Shown here: piece by piece, positions 1 through 9,460 of the stretch
Layout of the letters: each line of letters starts with the position of its first letter
Position numbering within the stretch: the stretch's first letter is position 1
Source of the DNA: Ovis canadensis
Lineage: Eukaryota; Chordata; Mammalia; Artiodactyla; Bovidae
DNA: 64,000 nt
Direction: 5' to 3'
Assembly (NCBI RefSeq): GCF_042477335.2
Contig: NC_091255.1
Span: forward strand, 21,616,501 to 21,680,500
Notes under the pieces: model-generated
The model's database searches: none
Seen by the model: the letters and a program-made list of their open reading frames with translations, nothing else
What the model was told of the DNA's origin: nothing
Translations under genes and position numbers: made by a program

Positions 1-224
1 AGACCGGGATGGGGGAGGTGAGGACCAAGAGATGGGCATTGCACTGACCAGGAATCCCACTAAGAGAAGTTGGTCAAAGCTGTCAGCTCCCTGATATCCT
101 TTTCTGGAAAAGAAGACCCTCAGCTTCTGTCAGGGAAGACCTTAATGAGAGCCTTGACCCCGCAGTGTCCATTGAAACTCTTTGGACCTCAGCTTGCTCT
201 TGAAACAAAAGAGCTCTCTAGAGC
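1..224. other. Unique intergenic sequence
   Basis: No repeat signature, coding frame or RNA gene is recognisable here. The stretch is of ordinary base composition. Confidence 0.5.
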
Positions 225-622
225 AGGTATTTTCGAACTTTAGAATGAGTGCAAATGACCTGGAGATGTAGATTCTGATTCAGTGGGTCTGGAGTGAGGG
301 CCTGCATTTCTTTTTTAAAAAATACATGATTTTTTAATATTTATTATTTTATTTATTTATTTGGCTGAGCCACGGCTTAGTTGGGGCATGCAGGGTCTTC
401 CATCCTCATTGATACATGCAGGATCTTTAGTTGTGGCATTCGAATTCTTAGTTGTGGCATGTGGGATCTTAAGTTCCCTGACTGGGGATCGAACCCAGTC
501 CCCCTGCTTTGCGAGTGTGGAGTCTTAGCCCCCGGACCCCCAGAGAAGTCCCAGAGTCTGTGTTTCTAACCACCTCCCAGGTGATGCCAGTGCAGCTGCT
601 CCACAGACCACACCTTTAGAGG
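225..622 (+). mobile_element. MER5A-like hAT-Charlie remnant, split by a SINE
   Basis: The left part (about 225-310) carries the MER5-style words 'gattctgattcagtgggtctgg' in broken form, and the right part (about 558-622) resumes with 'ctaaccacctcccaggtgatg' and 'ccacagaccacacctt'. Together they read as one short non-autonomous hAT element interrupted by the CHR SINE at 312-552. The flanks CTGCATTTCT (302-311) and CTGTGTTTCT (558-567) look like the SINE's target duplication. Family assignment is from memory of the consensus. Confidence 0.55.
312..552 (-). mobile_element. CHR-type tRNA-Glu SINE
   Basis: Read on the minus strand, it begins at about 552 with the tRNA-derived head (GGGACTTCTCTG) and an internal box resembling GGGTTCGATCCC, and runs to an A/T-rich tail at about 312-362. 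CHR SINEs are found in cetaceans, hippos and ruminants. It is inserted in a MER5-like element. Confidence 0.75.
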
Positions 623-625
623 GTC

Positions 626-805
626 CAGCTCAGTGGCATTCACCCTGGTGGCGTCTTAGGGTCACCTGGGGAGCATTTAAAAAACTGCCAATGCCTAGGG
701 TCCACAGCAGACCAATTAAATAAGAATCTCCTGGAGAAGAGCCTGGGCACTGGTGTTTTTTAAAAGATGATTCTAATGTGCAGCTGGGGTTGGGAACCTC
801 TGGCC
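626..805 (+). mobile_element. MER5-like hAT remnant (second copy)
   Basis: Words such as 'ggtcacctggggagcattta', 'aagaatctcctgg' and 'ttgggaacctctgg' in this order match the terminal parts of MER5A/MER5B. It is diverged, has no coding capacity and lies directly after the first MER5-like copy. Confidence 0.45.
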
Positions 806-1074
806 TAAATGAAGACTAGGATCATAAGAAGGTCATGAATCTCTTCTAAGTCTCCAGGGGCCATTGTGCTCCCAGACTCTCAGAAGCCACAGATGTGGGT
901 GGGGCCGTGGAAGAGGAGGTGAGTAACCCGGAGTGGGGCTAAGGACACTGCCCTGGGCCCGCTGGAGAGCCTTGATGGTAACTACCCAAATCAGCCCTTG
1001 TGTGCTAAGTACTACACCTACTCAATACAACACGTATATTCTCAACTACATATACTCTACTGTATATACACTTG
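806..1074. other. Unique intergenic sequence
   Basis: No supported feature. Positions 1015-1070 are locally AT-rich with alternating purine-pyrimidine steps. Confidence 0.4.
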
Positions 1075-1245
1075 TGTTCTCTCCAGCCCTTGAGTGGAGA
1101 TATTATCATTTCCATTTGACAGAGAAGGAAACTAGCCTCAGAGAGGCAAAGCGAGTTTCCCAGGATTGTGGAGCCAGGACTCGAGCCTGTCTTATTCTGA
1201 CCCCCAAGGCCCACACTCTTTCCACCCTAGCCATGCCTCCCGCTC
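1075..1245 (-). mobile_element. MIR SINE remnant
   Basis: The plus strand reads the MIR complement: 'ttatcatttccatttgacagagaaggaaac', broken by substitutions, then 'ctcagagaggcaaag' and 'gccaggactcgagcctg'. MIR is an ancient mammalian tRNA-derived SINE. Boundaries are approximate. Confidence 0.6.
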
Positions 1246-1371
1246 CCTGGATCACCTTACCCGAGGAAGTCAGTAGCTGATCCCCGGTCCATAAAGCCTG
1301 ACCGAGCTGGGGAAGGGGGCATCCCCCCTCTGCCTGCTGTGCCTGAAGTAGGCTGACCTCATGTGGCAGAG

Positions 1372-1545
1372 GGGAGTGAGTAAGGACTTGAAAGTCAACA
1401 GCCCTGGGTTCAAATACTCCTCTTATAGCTGTGTGACCGTCAGCAAGTCATTACCTTTTCTGAGTGACAGACAGGCTCCTCCTTGGCCAGATGGGATAAT
1501 GAGATCAAATTCTGGGTTGTCGAGAGGAGATGAGGTCAGGTAGCA
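1372..1545 (+). mobile_element. MIR SINE remnant
   Basis: MIR order is visible: 'ccctgggttcaaata', 'agctgtgtgaccgtcagcaa', 'cattaccttttctgag', then 'gatgggataatgagat'. It is diverged and non-functional. Confidence 0.6.
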
Positions 1546-2559
1546 CGTGTGTGGTGGTGTGGAGTAGACACACAGGGACAGAATAGAATGGGTTGAGCCA
1601 AGCCTCAAAGCTTCTAGAGCTCGTGGCTCTTCACTCCCACCCTCAGAACCCCGAGAGCCAGACCGTTGGTCCAGTGACCACAAGCCCCTCCTCCAACACG
1701 GACAGTGGCCCAGTGCCTCCCAAGTGATGTTTCAGGGCCCGATGAGGCCTGGCTGAGTCGTGCCTGGTCTGGTAAGCACTGGCCCCCATGATACAGACGG
1801 CTGGGACTGGACCTTCTGCCCAGGAGCCCACCAGGGCAGGTCTCCTCTGCCTCCCCAGGGAAACTTGGGGTGCAGCCCCCAGCATCTTCCCCAAATCAGA
1901 TGCACTATTACCTGTTGGTAAGCAGGGGTGGGGGAACCCTTGAGTTCCTCCCTGTAAAGAGAGGCAATGGGCCTGGGAACCTTCCAGCACCAGACAGCCT
2001 TCCCTTCCTTTCCCAGGAATTTGCCTCAAAGAACCATCCCATGTCCATGGCTGCTGAGTAGGGTTGTATTTACACCAGAGGCCGAGTAGGGCAGGAATCC
2101 AGCCCCTGATTGGCTCACTAATCTGTGCCTCTGTTGCTAATTGTCATGGAAACATCCTGTGCGTCACTGGGGAAGAACTTAACATCAGTGAGCCTCAGTC
2201 TCCTGGTCTGTAAAATGGAGCCCTCATGGCGCTGCATGAAGGTTCACCCCCTGCCCATCTCCCTCTGGCTTTGTGTCCCCACAACCTCCTCTCACTGCCA
2301 ACCTCACCAAGCACCCTGGCCCCCAGCCCTTCTAACAAACAGCAACCTGTAGTGGGGGGTGCCCTGAGTCGCCGTCACTGGGGGCCCCAGTCCCCATTCT
2401 GTTTCAGTCTTCACACGGCTACCCAGGATCTCCCCTGGCAGCCAGGACAAGTGGAGATGTGGGCAAGGAGAGAAGAAAGGGAAGGAAAGGGGTCACAGAG
2501 GGGGCCTGGAAGCTGCTGGCATGCTCGCGGGTCTCTGTCTCCTGCGCCCTGTACTGCCT
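1546..2559. other. Mostly unique intergenic sequence
   Basis: The only repeat trace I see is a short MIR-like core at about 2178-2222 ('gtgagcctcagtctcctgg' followed by 'tctgtaaaatgg'). Short open frames here show no domain or codon bias and are not called genes. Confidence 0.4.
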
Positions 2560-3110
2560 CTCTCCGTGTGTGCTGGGTGCTCGTCTGGGCAGCCGTGCGT
2601 GCGTGTGAGTGTGTCACAGTGGCTTCACGCCCGAGCGTGTCGTAGATCTCTGTGTGTCTCTTGCTCTGTGTGTCTACTTGTCTCTGTGCCTGGTGTGTGT
2701 GTGGGTCTGGATATGTGTGTTGGTTGGGGGGGCTCTGTGAATGTGTGTGTCTGAATAGGAGTGTATTGTGATGTGTGTGCACACAAGTGTGTTTGAGCAA
2801 GTGTGTGTCCGTATGTGTGGGTGTGAGTCCGCATGTCTGTGTGGGTGTGAGGATCTGAGTGTGTGTCCAGTGAGAGTAGATTAGTGTGGAGGATGAGTGT
2901 CTGGCTGGGGTGCATCAGTGTCTGTGTGTGCATATCTCTTTGTAGGCATCGGTGTGGGTGTGCATCAGTGTGTACACACTATCTGTGTGTCTAGGTGGGC
3001 GTGTGTCTGTGTGGTAGGGTGTGAGTATCTGAATGTGTGTCTTGGAGGGTGAGTTTGCCTGCACGTCACCATGTATATCTGCTTATCCATTTACATGGTG
3101 TAGGGTATGA

Positions 3111-3145
<35 letters not shown>

Positions 3146-3490
3146 TGGGGCGTATCAGTATGGAGGGGCTCTATATCCTATGTGAGACTGAGTGGCTGTT
3201 TAGCAGAGTGTGGGGCACGTGCATTTGTGTGTGTCCGTGTGGGTGTAGCACAGTGTGGAGCATGCGTGTGTGCCCTTGGGTACCAGCGTGTCTCATATGC
3301 TCATGTGTGGGTCTGATGAGTGTGTTGCCGTGTGTGGTCGTGTGTGTATCTGTGCATGAATCACTGTGGAAGTGTCCGAGTATCCATTTCTGGAAAGTAA
3401 AGGGTGTGTGTATCTTTGTGTCTGAATGGGGCTATCAGCGTGTGTGAGTGTCTGCGTGCGTGTCTCCAGATCTGCGTATCTTGTGGGTCT
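2560..3490 (+). repeat. GT-rich degenerate repeat block
   Basis: About 930 bp is dominated by GTGTGTG runs broken by short words such as GTGTGAG, ATCTGA and GCATCAGTG. The phrase GGTGTGAG-TATCTGA-TGTGTGTC occurs at about 2844 and again at about 3018, 174 bp apart, suggesting that longer units were duplicated. A pure (GT) run lies at 3115-3143. Open frames rich in Val, Cys and His come from the repeat. Confidence 0.7.
3115..3143 (+). repeat. (GT)n microsatellite
   Basis: This is an uninterrupted GT dinucleotide run of about 29 bp inside the larger GT-rich block. Confidence 0.9.
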
Positions 3491-3534
3491 GCACCTCTCC
3501 AGCTTGGCTGGGCCCAGGCACCGTAAATCCATCA

Positions 3535-3770
3535 ACTCCACATGATTTTGTCAATCCTGACAGCTAACTTCAACATGACGACAAATCTGGCCCCAGAGGA
3601 TATTAAGCAAAGACACATGAGCCTATAATTTTCTGCTTCCACGTGTGAGATGCTATAATAATCAAAAGAAAATGAGTTTCTAACTACCCCAGCTCTTTGT
3701 GCTGTTGCCTTCATGCCGGCTGCACTAATTGAATCACCCGGCACCACTGTATCAATGGTAACTTGGGTAT
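3535..3770. promoter_or_regulatory. Candidate conserved non-coding element
   Basis: This is a sharp island of balanced, non-repetitive, AT-richer sequence between the GT block and a GC-rich stretch. It contains CTAATTGAATCA (about 3725), TATAATAATCAAAAG and a CACGTG E-box at about 3641. No repeat family is recognised. The enhancer call is inference from composition and motifs only. Confidence 0.3.
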
Positions 3771-4032
3771 TGGGGGGTAATCAGGCGTGTGGGGGGGACC
3801 AGCTTGGAGAGGTGCGGGGGCTTTTGTGAAGGTCCCATCTGCCTTGTGTGCCAAAGCCGCCCGCCGCCCATTCGCATTTGGCTGGACAAGGGAGCGACTG
3901 AGGGCAGCCCCCACCCAGAGGAGGGTCTGGGAGGGGATGCCTGAGGGAGGGGGCACCTATGCCCAGATGCTGCGGCTCTGGCCCCTTGGTCCCAGAAGGA
4001 GAGCTGTGCAAAAATAAAAAAGATCTAAACTT
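3771..4032. other. Unique GC-rich sequence
   Basis: Nothing recognisable is seen. The stretch is G-rich on the plus strand and ends at an old MIR into which the next SINE inserted. Confidence 0.4.
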
Positions 4033-4045
4033 TGGAGATTGGCCT

Positions 4046-4254
4046 GTTGTGGTTGTTCAGTGGCTAAGTCGTATCCGACCCTTTGTGAGCCCATGGACTG
4101 TAGCCCGCCAGGCTCCTCTGTCCGTGAGATTTCCCAGCAAGAATACTGGAGAGGCCGTTTCCTTCTCCAGGGGACCTTCCTGACCCAGGTGTTGGGCCTG
4201 TGTCTCCTGTATTGGCAAGGCAGGTGCTTCACCACTGAGCTACCAGGGAAGCCC
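4046..4254 (-). mobile_element. Bov-tA SINE with exact target duplication
   Basis: On the minus strand it starts with the tRNA head (GGCTTCCCTGGTAGCTCAG) near 4254 and ends in the BovB-derived tail near 4050 (GGATACGACTTAGCC type). It is flanked by an exact 13-bp direct repeat, TGGAGATTGGCCT, at 4033-4045 and 4255-4267. The insertion splits an older MIR. Confidence 0.9.
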
Positions 4255-4410
4255 TGGAGATTGGCCTACCTGGGCTCAATCCTGGCTGAAAGTCCTTCTG
4301 TCATTTGCCCTCTGGGGCGCGGTTTCCTCATGTAGAAAATGGGATGACCATCTAACTCACAGGGACAAGGGAGGACACACAGATTAAGCACAGAGGAGGT
4401 GTTTGGGAGT
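4255..4410 (+). mobile_element. MIR SINE remnant (right part)
   Basis: The order 'cctgggctcaatcctggctg', 'ggtttcctcatgtagaaaatggg' in pieces, and 'aagcacagagg' follows the MIR consensus. Its 5' end is displaced by the Bov-tA insertion. Confidence 0.6.
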
Positions 4411-4414
4411 CGTG

Positions 4415-4555
4415 ACTATTTTTGTTGTTATCAGTGTTTACAGCACTTTACTGTGCCTTAGCATCACAGCATGAGACAGGGCTGGTTACCCCATTCTACA
4501 TCTGGAAAAAGTGAGACTCAGAGACGTGAAACCTGATCACTTGAGACACAGCTCT
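4415..4555 (-). mobile_element. MIR SINE remnant
   Basis: The complement of MIR is readable as 'ttacagcactttactgtgcc', 'ccattctacatctgg' and 'gagactcagaga'. Boundaries are approximate. Confidence 0.5.
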
Positions 4556-4584
4556 CTCTGTGTACAGTTGTGGGGTCTGAAGTA

Positions 4585-4585
<1 letters not shown>

Positions 4586-4626
<41 letters not shown>
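4586..4626 (+). repeat. (TG)n microsatellite
   Basis: A pure TG run of about 41 bp with no interruption, a likely polymorphic marker. Confidence 0.95.
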
Positions 4627-4631
<5 letters not shown>

Positions 4632-4708
4632 AAAAGGAAGGAAAATAGTTCCTGGTGGCTTCTGTAGGTCCCTCACTCAACAGTCCTGTGACTCAACAAA
4701 AATAATAA

Positions 4709-4916
4709 TCAAGGACTCCCCTGGTAGTCCAGTGGTTAAAAATAAGACACTTTCCAATGCAGAGGACACAGGTTCAATGCTTGGTTGGGGCACTAAGATC
4801 CCACATGCCACTGGGCAACTAAGGCCAACTAAAAAAGCCTTCACTCCACAACAAGGACCCAGTACAGCCAAAAAAAAAAAAAAAAACCCCACTATAATAA
4901 ATAAATTAATTTTAAA
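4709..4916 (+). mobile_element. CHR-type SINE
   Basis: The head GGACTCCCCTGGTAGTCCAG with the GTGGTTAA box, then 'aagatcccacatgcc', 'aactaaggccaac' and an A-rich tail from about 4870. It is shortened relative to a full ~320-bp element by internal deletion. Confidence 0.8.
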
Positions 4917-5130
4917 AATAGTTGTTCACCCTTGTATAGCACTTACCATGGTCCATTTACTGCGTATTAACTCCTATAACCCTCATCCTGAGTTTGTGAG
5001 GTAGAGAGGCAAGTACCCCTGTTTACAGACGAGAAGACTAAGGTACAGAGAGGCTGAGCAACTTGCACAAAGTCACATGGGTGGCAGGTGGTAGAACTGG
5101 GCTTCAAGAAAGTCTGTCTTCAGAGCCTTC
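4917..5130 (-). mobile_element. MIR SINE remnant, near complete
   Basis: The MIR complement is read almost end to end: 'tatagcacttaccatgg', 'ttacagacgagaagactaagg', 'agagaggctgagcaacttgc' and 'tagaactgggcttcaag'. Confidence 0.7.
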
Positions 5131-5501
5131 ACTTTAATCCACTGCTTGTTCTTCTTAAGGATCCAGCTCTGCTCCCACCCTCTCTTTTGTTCCTCACTGT
5201 CTTCTAAACCAAATCCTTCATTTGCCTCCAAGCAACAAACCTCTTTACCCAACCAAGGGCACATTCCTCCGGAAACAAGCCTCCAGAGTGGGATGGAAAT
5301 GTCCCCATCCCCAAACCCACTGTGCATCCCCACATCAAGATGGGAGATCACCCTATGCCACTCTATGGTGTGGGCCCCACTTCCAGTCAGACAGCAAGCT
5401 GTCACCAAGCAGCTGCTCTGTACCTAGGCAGGGAACTGGGGTGGGGGGGAAGGGGTTACAAAGAGGAAATTACTATAGCTCTATTTTTGTACAGCCTTTC
5501 A
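5131..5501. other. Unique intergenic sequence
   Basis: No repeat or gene is recognised. Short open frames on both strands lack any domain. Confidence 0.4.
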
Positions 5502-5700
5502 GCTTCCTTGGTGGTACATGTGGTAATGCAGGAGACCTGGGTTTGATCCCTGGGTCAGGAAGATGCTGGAGAAGGAAATGGCTACCCACTCCAGTGTTCT
5601 TGCTGAAAAATTCCATGGACAGAGGAGCCTGGCGGGCTTGGCAGGCTACAGTCCATGGGGTCACAAGGAGTTGACGCAACTAACAGTTTTACTTTTACTC
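5502..5700 (+). mobile_element. Bov-tA SINE
   Basis: The head GCTTCCTTGGTGGTACATG, the internal GGGTTTGATCCCTGGGT box, 'cccactccagtgttcttgc' and the end 'ggggtcacaaggag' follow the Bov-tA order. Confidence 0.85.
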
Positions 5701-5714
5701 TTTGCAAAGCTAGA

Positions 5715-6245
5715 AACAACAGTAAAGGAACAGACTTTGGAGCCAGGAAGGTCTGGGTTCTGATTTTAGCACTGTCATTGACTATCTGGTGGCCATTGGG
5801 CTTGTTAAAGAATATCTGTGACTCAATTTCCTCAACCATAAAATGGGAACATTTCTCCCAACATATCAAGAACAATGCAAAAATATCTGCTCTTATCACC
5901 CCCATTTTACACTTTACTGGAGACCATAGACAGTGCAATAAGACAAGAAAAAAAAAAAGACACAAAGATTGGAAAAGGAAAACCATCTTTATTCGCAGAC
6001 ATGATCATCTTCACAGAAAACTCTAAGAAATCAACTCTCTCCACCAGAAAAAGAAAAAAAAAAGCTACTGGAGCTAATGAATTTAGTAAAGTTGAGGGAT
6101 ACAAGGCCAATATACAAAACCAAGTGTATTTGACATGCTAACAATCAACAATTAGACATTGAAATTAAAATGGGGACATGAATCTCATCTCATGAGGTTG
6201 CTAGAAGGGATAAAATGAGATAATATTTATATTGAGGTATCTAGC
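5715..6245 (+). mobile_element. MIR SINE remnant, split by an L1 fragment
   Basis: The left part (5715-5852) reads 'actttggagccagg', 'tctgggttctgattttagc' and 'ctcaaccataaaatggg'. The right part (6180-6245) resumes with 'atgaggttgctagaaggg' and 'aaaatgagataat', which follow in MIR. The intervening 5853-6166 is L1. Confidence 0.6.
5853..6166 (+). mobile_element. Internal L1 ORF2 (reverse transcriptase) fragment
   Basis: A translated frame from about 5875 resembles the L1 reverse transcriptase: a stretch ending AIRQEKKK, then SLFADMIIFTENSKKS, then GYKANIQNQ. L1 enzymes carry FADDM at the catalytic site; here one aspartate is missing (FADM), so the copy is dead. It has neither the ORF2 C-terminus nor a 3' UTR. 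Direct repeats AAAATGGGAACAT (5840-5852) and AAAATGGGGACAT (6167-6179) flank it. Confidence 0.7.
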
Positions 6246-6689
6246 TCACCTACTTTCTCATAGCTTTGTTTGGAGGTGGAAAGAGAAAGGCTGGTAGAGA
6301 ATCTCACCTGACAAGCATCCCCTCCTCTCTGCACCACGACTGGGAGGGAATGTTTCTGATGTGTCCTTAGTAGTTGTGCCAATTACAAATTTCAGGGCTT
6401 TGTTGATCTATAAATGTGGGAGATCGGGGGTGGAGAGGTGGCTCATCAAAACCTCGGGGCTCCTGGGAAATATATTGCCATGCACATGTGAGCATTGTCC
6501 ATCAGCTGGTTTGCCCAGAGGAGGAACTGAGGGACCACAGCCTGGGTGCGTCTGCCTCCTATCCCTCCTTCCGCCCTTCTCATCTTTCTGCTAATCAACA
6601 TTTCTACTGGGCCAGGCCCAGAATGTCCAGTGCAACCCAGATAAATCTTAGGTCAGTCTCAGTCTTGATTATACCCAAAAGGAACCCTG
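6246..6689. other. Unique intergenic sequence
   Basis: Nothing recognised. 6360-6420 is AT-rich and the rest is mixed. Confidence 0.4.
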
Positions 6690-6855
6690 CTGCTGCTGCT
6701 GCTAAGTCACTTCAGTCGTGTCCAACTCTGTGCAACCCCACAGACGGCAGCCCATCAGGCTCCCCCGTCCCTGGGATTCTCCAGGCAAGAACACTGGAGT
6801 GGGTTGCCATTTCCTTCTCCAATGCATGAAAGTGAAAAGTGAAAGGGAAGTCGCA
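6690..6855 (-). mobile_element. Bov-A SINE (partial Bov-A2)
   Basis: The CTG-triplet run at about 6690-6705 is the complement of the Bov-A2 CAG tail. It is followed by 'aagtcacttcagtcgtgtcc' and 'gttgccatttccttctcc', then the inter-monomer linker 'atgcatgaaagtgaaaagtg'. Only one monomer is present. Confidence 0.9.
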
Positions 6856-7534
6856 GCTTCCAAAAGCACTGATTTGCAATGAAGTCTTTACCAAACTCTT
6901 TTGGACAAGCAGCAAAGTGGAGAAGAAAATCACATCACATACAACATACAGCAAAACTCTCTCAAAATCCTTTTTTAGCCCTGTCTTTCCCCAAAGTCTT
7001 GTAGGTTGCTGTATCTTACACCCCCTTTTCCTTTGCCTCTTCTAAAATTTCAGTTCCACTCTTTTTTCCCTCCACCACATGCCAACTGCATTGATTCTAG
7101 TCTGATCCAGCTTTTCCTGCTAATAACTTTATGCTGTTTTCTTTGGATGGGAACTTTACAGATGTGCCTATCATCTGATCAGCTCAGATGTGGGAATGTG
7201 GGGGCAGGATTAGGGGGAGGCAGTAAGTGTTTAAAGGTAAAGTACACCATAATATTTTGTTTCCTGCTCATCAGAAGCCTTCAGATCTCTCACAGCCTTG
7301 CAGGGGAAAGATGAATTTAAACGGTTATACCATACACAGTGACACTTTCTGTGGGATAGGTCCAGCTCCCAACATATGCAAAGAGATGGCCTGATTCCTT
7401 CTGGGGCATGGGCCCAAGAGGAGGTGGCACTGATCCAGCACTTGAAGGACAGCTCGGCATTCATCTGATGGGAGGACAGAAAAGAAAGGGAAAAGGAATG
7501 GGCATCATGCCTCATCTCCTGGTACGTGGCGTCC
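6856..7534. other. Unique or very old intergenic sequence
   Basis: No family can be named with confidence. The stretch is AT-richer than its surroundings (6880-7150) and no gene is seen. Confidence 0.35.
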
Positions 7535-7715
7535 GTTAACTTCCTTATTAATTACACACCCACTGCAATTATTTTGGGAGGTGGGTGTATCTTAATATTC
7601 TCCTTTTACTGATTTGGAGATTGAGGCCCCAGAGGGAAAATGAAGTTGTCAAAGTCACCTAGAGAGTATTTGGCACAGGTAGAATCGAATGCTGATCTCT
7701 ATGGCTTCAACACAT
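7535..7715 (-). mobile_element. MIR SINE remnant
   Basis: MIR complement words 'ttgaggccccagagggaaaa', 'gtcaaagtcacctagagag' and 'gtagaatcgaatgctgatctc' occur in order. Confidence 0.6.
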
Positions 7716-7894
7716 TTATGGAGGGCAGGTGGATAGAGAGGAGGAGAACTTCAAATAGCCCCGTATGTGGAGGGCTAAAGGTAGGAAAGGAGACTCTGCT
7801 CATCAAGCTTCGGAGCAGAGACAATGGGGTACCGACCGGCATGAACAAGACCCCGCCACTGGTGACAACGGCAGGAAAGACTGTGAACGTGTAT

Positions 7895-8095
7895 CTTCTG
7901 CTCATTTTTGTATAACAGATCTCTGGAAAGATATCCAAGAACTGGGGGTGTTGGTTGCCCTTGGGGTGGAAACTAGGGGTGGGGGAGCCCTGGGGGATGG
8001 GAGGGGGCCGTTTCACACTCCCTTACACGCTTTTTGAAACCCGAATCATGTGAATGTGTACCCTGTTCCTAAATAAACCACTTTGTTCTTAAAAC
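7895..8095 (+). mobile_element. Old L1 3' end fragment
   Basis: The phrases 'tctggaaagatatccaagaa', 'gtttcacactcccttacacg' and 'aatcatgtgaatgtgtaccc' are typical of mammalian L1 3' untranslated ends. No coding part remains, and the subfamily cannot be named. Confidence 0.4.
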
Positions 8096-8970
8096 AGAAC
8101 ATGCACATAAGGAAAAGAATAAGCATTATGCAACACACGAAAACTCGAAATAAAACCATGCCCAGACGTTGGTCATGCACTTGAGGGGGCATGAGATGGG
8201 TCGCCTCTGGGTCTAGAGCTTGACCCTGGTGGAGAAGGGATGTGTGTGGGAGCCCGGGGAGGAGAGCCCTGGTGAATCCGAGTCAGCAGCAAGGCTCACT
8301 CAGCTCGCTGGTGTCTGGATGCTCCCTCCCCAGCCTGATGGGTGAGGGGCTGTCAGACGGAGGAGGGGGATACAGGAGAGACGTCCGGGATGGGACGGGA
8401 CATTTGGGCAGTTGGGGCCGATTTGTTGCCATTTTCACGGGCAGGCTTGGGAATTAAGTGGCATGAAATTGAGCACAGACAAGGTCCCCCCCTAGAGACA
8501 GGGCAGCCCTCGCCCAGGCAGGGAGAATGCAGAGGGGGCGGGGGTGGGCGGGGTGGCCAGGCGCCACGCTCGGCTGCTTCTGGGTGCAGATGGAGGGAGA
8601 ATGGAAGAGGGTGGGCCGGCTCCTCCCCTCAGACCCCTCCTCGCCCTCCTCTCCCTTCAGACAAGCAGAGGGTCTGCCAGACCCCAGCGTCTGCCGAGCC
8701 TGGGCTGGTTCCCTTGTGCCCAAGGACCCTTGGGAGTCAAGGTTGGGGGTAGCAGCCAAGCAGGAGCCCCATTCAGACCTTCTTGCTTCTCTCAGCATCT
8801 CTCTGCTGCCAGTTCTGCTCAGTGCCCAGGATGGGGACTTTCAGGAGACAGAGAATCTGCCCCCTCTTACGGGTGGGAAAGAGATAAATGAAACAGAACA
8901 TCTATTGGGGAGCTAAGGGGGACCTGGGTTCCAGTTGTCTTCCAACACTGCGGCCTCCACTGAACTAGTC
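8096..8970. other. Unique GC-rich intergenic sequence
   Basis: Long open frames at 8342-8916 on both strands overlap each other and reflect GC content. No domain is seen. The right end (about 8915-8970) resembles the 5' part of a MIR that the following SINE interrupts. Confidence 0.4.
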
Positions 8971-8971
8971 A

Positions 8972-9192
8972 TCTTTTTCTAACATGCTCAATTGTGTCCA
9001 GCTCTTTGAGACCCCATAGACTGTAGCCTGCCAGGCTCCTCTGTCCATGGAATTCTCCAGGCAAGACTGTTGGAATGGTTTGCCATTTCCTACTCCAGGG
9101 GATCTTCCTGACTCAGGGATCGAAGCCCCATCTCCTACATCTCCTGTAACAGCAGGTGGATTCTTTACCACTGAGCCACCTGGGAAGCCCCC
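8972..9192 (-). mobile_element. Bov-tA SINE
   Basis: On the minus strand, the tRNA head at about 9192 (GGGGCTTCCCAGGTGGCTCAG complement) leads to a BovB-type end near 8980. It sits inside an old MIR whose 3' part (CTCCTTATCTGTAAGATAATA) resumes at 9193. Confidence 0.85.
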
Positions 9193-9249
9193 TCCTTATC
9201 TGTAAGATAATACTAACATCCAGCACATATATGACCATATATTTAATCA

Positions 9250-9460
9250 CGTGTCTGACATTGTTTTAAAAGTCTTGTATACGCTGGCAATTTGTTTGAT
9301 CTCAAAAATAAATAGCTTATCAGGTGGTATTTTTATCAATTACACTTCCGTTGTAAAAATGAGAAAACAAATCATCTGGCTGGTGAGGGGTGAATATGGG
9401 ATTTGCTGTTGAACATTCTGCTGCTTCAGGGAGTCAAGAGAAAGATGAAATGAAACAATA
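9250..9460. other. AT-rich unique sequence
   Basis: No repeat is recognised. It includes ATCAATTACAC (about 9337) and an E-box CACGTG at about 9249. It could be a small regulatory island or decayed repeat. Confidence 0.25.
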
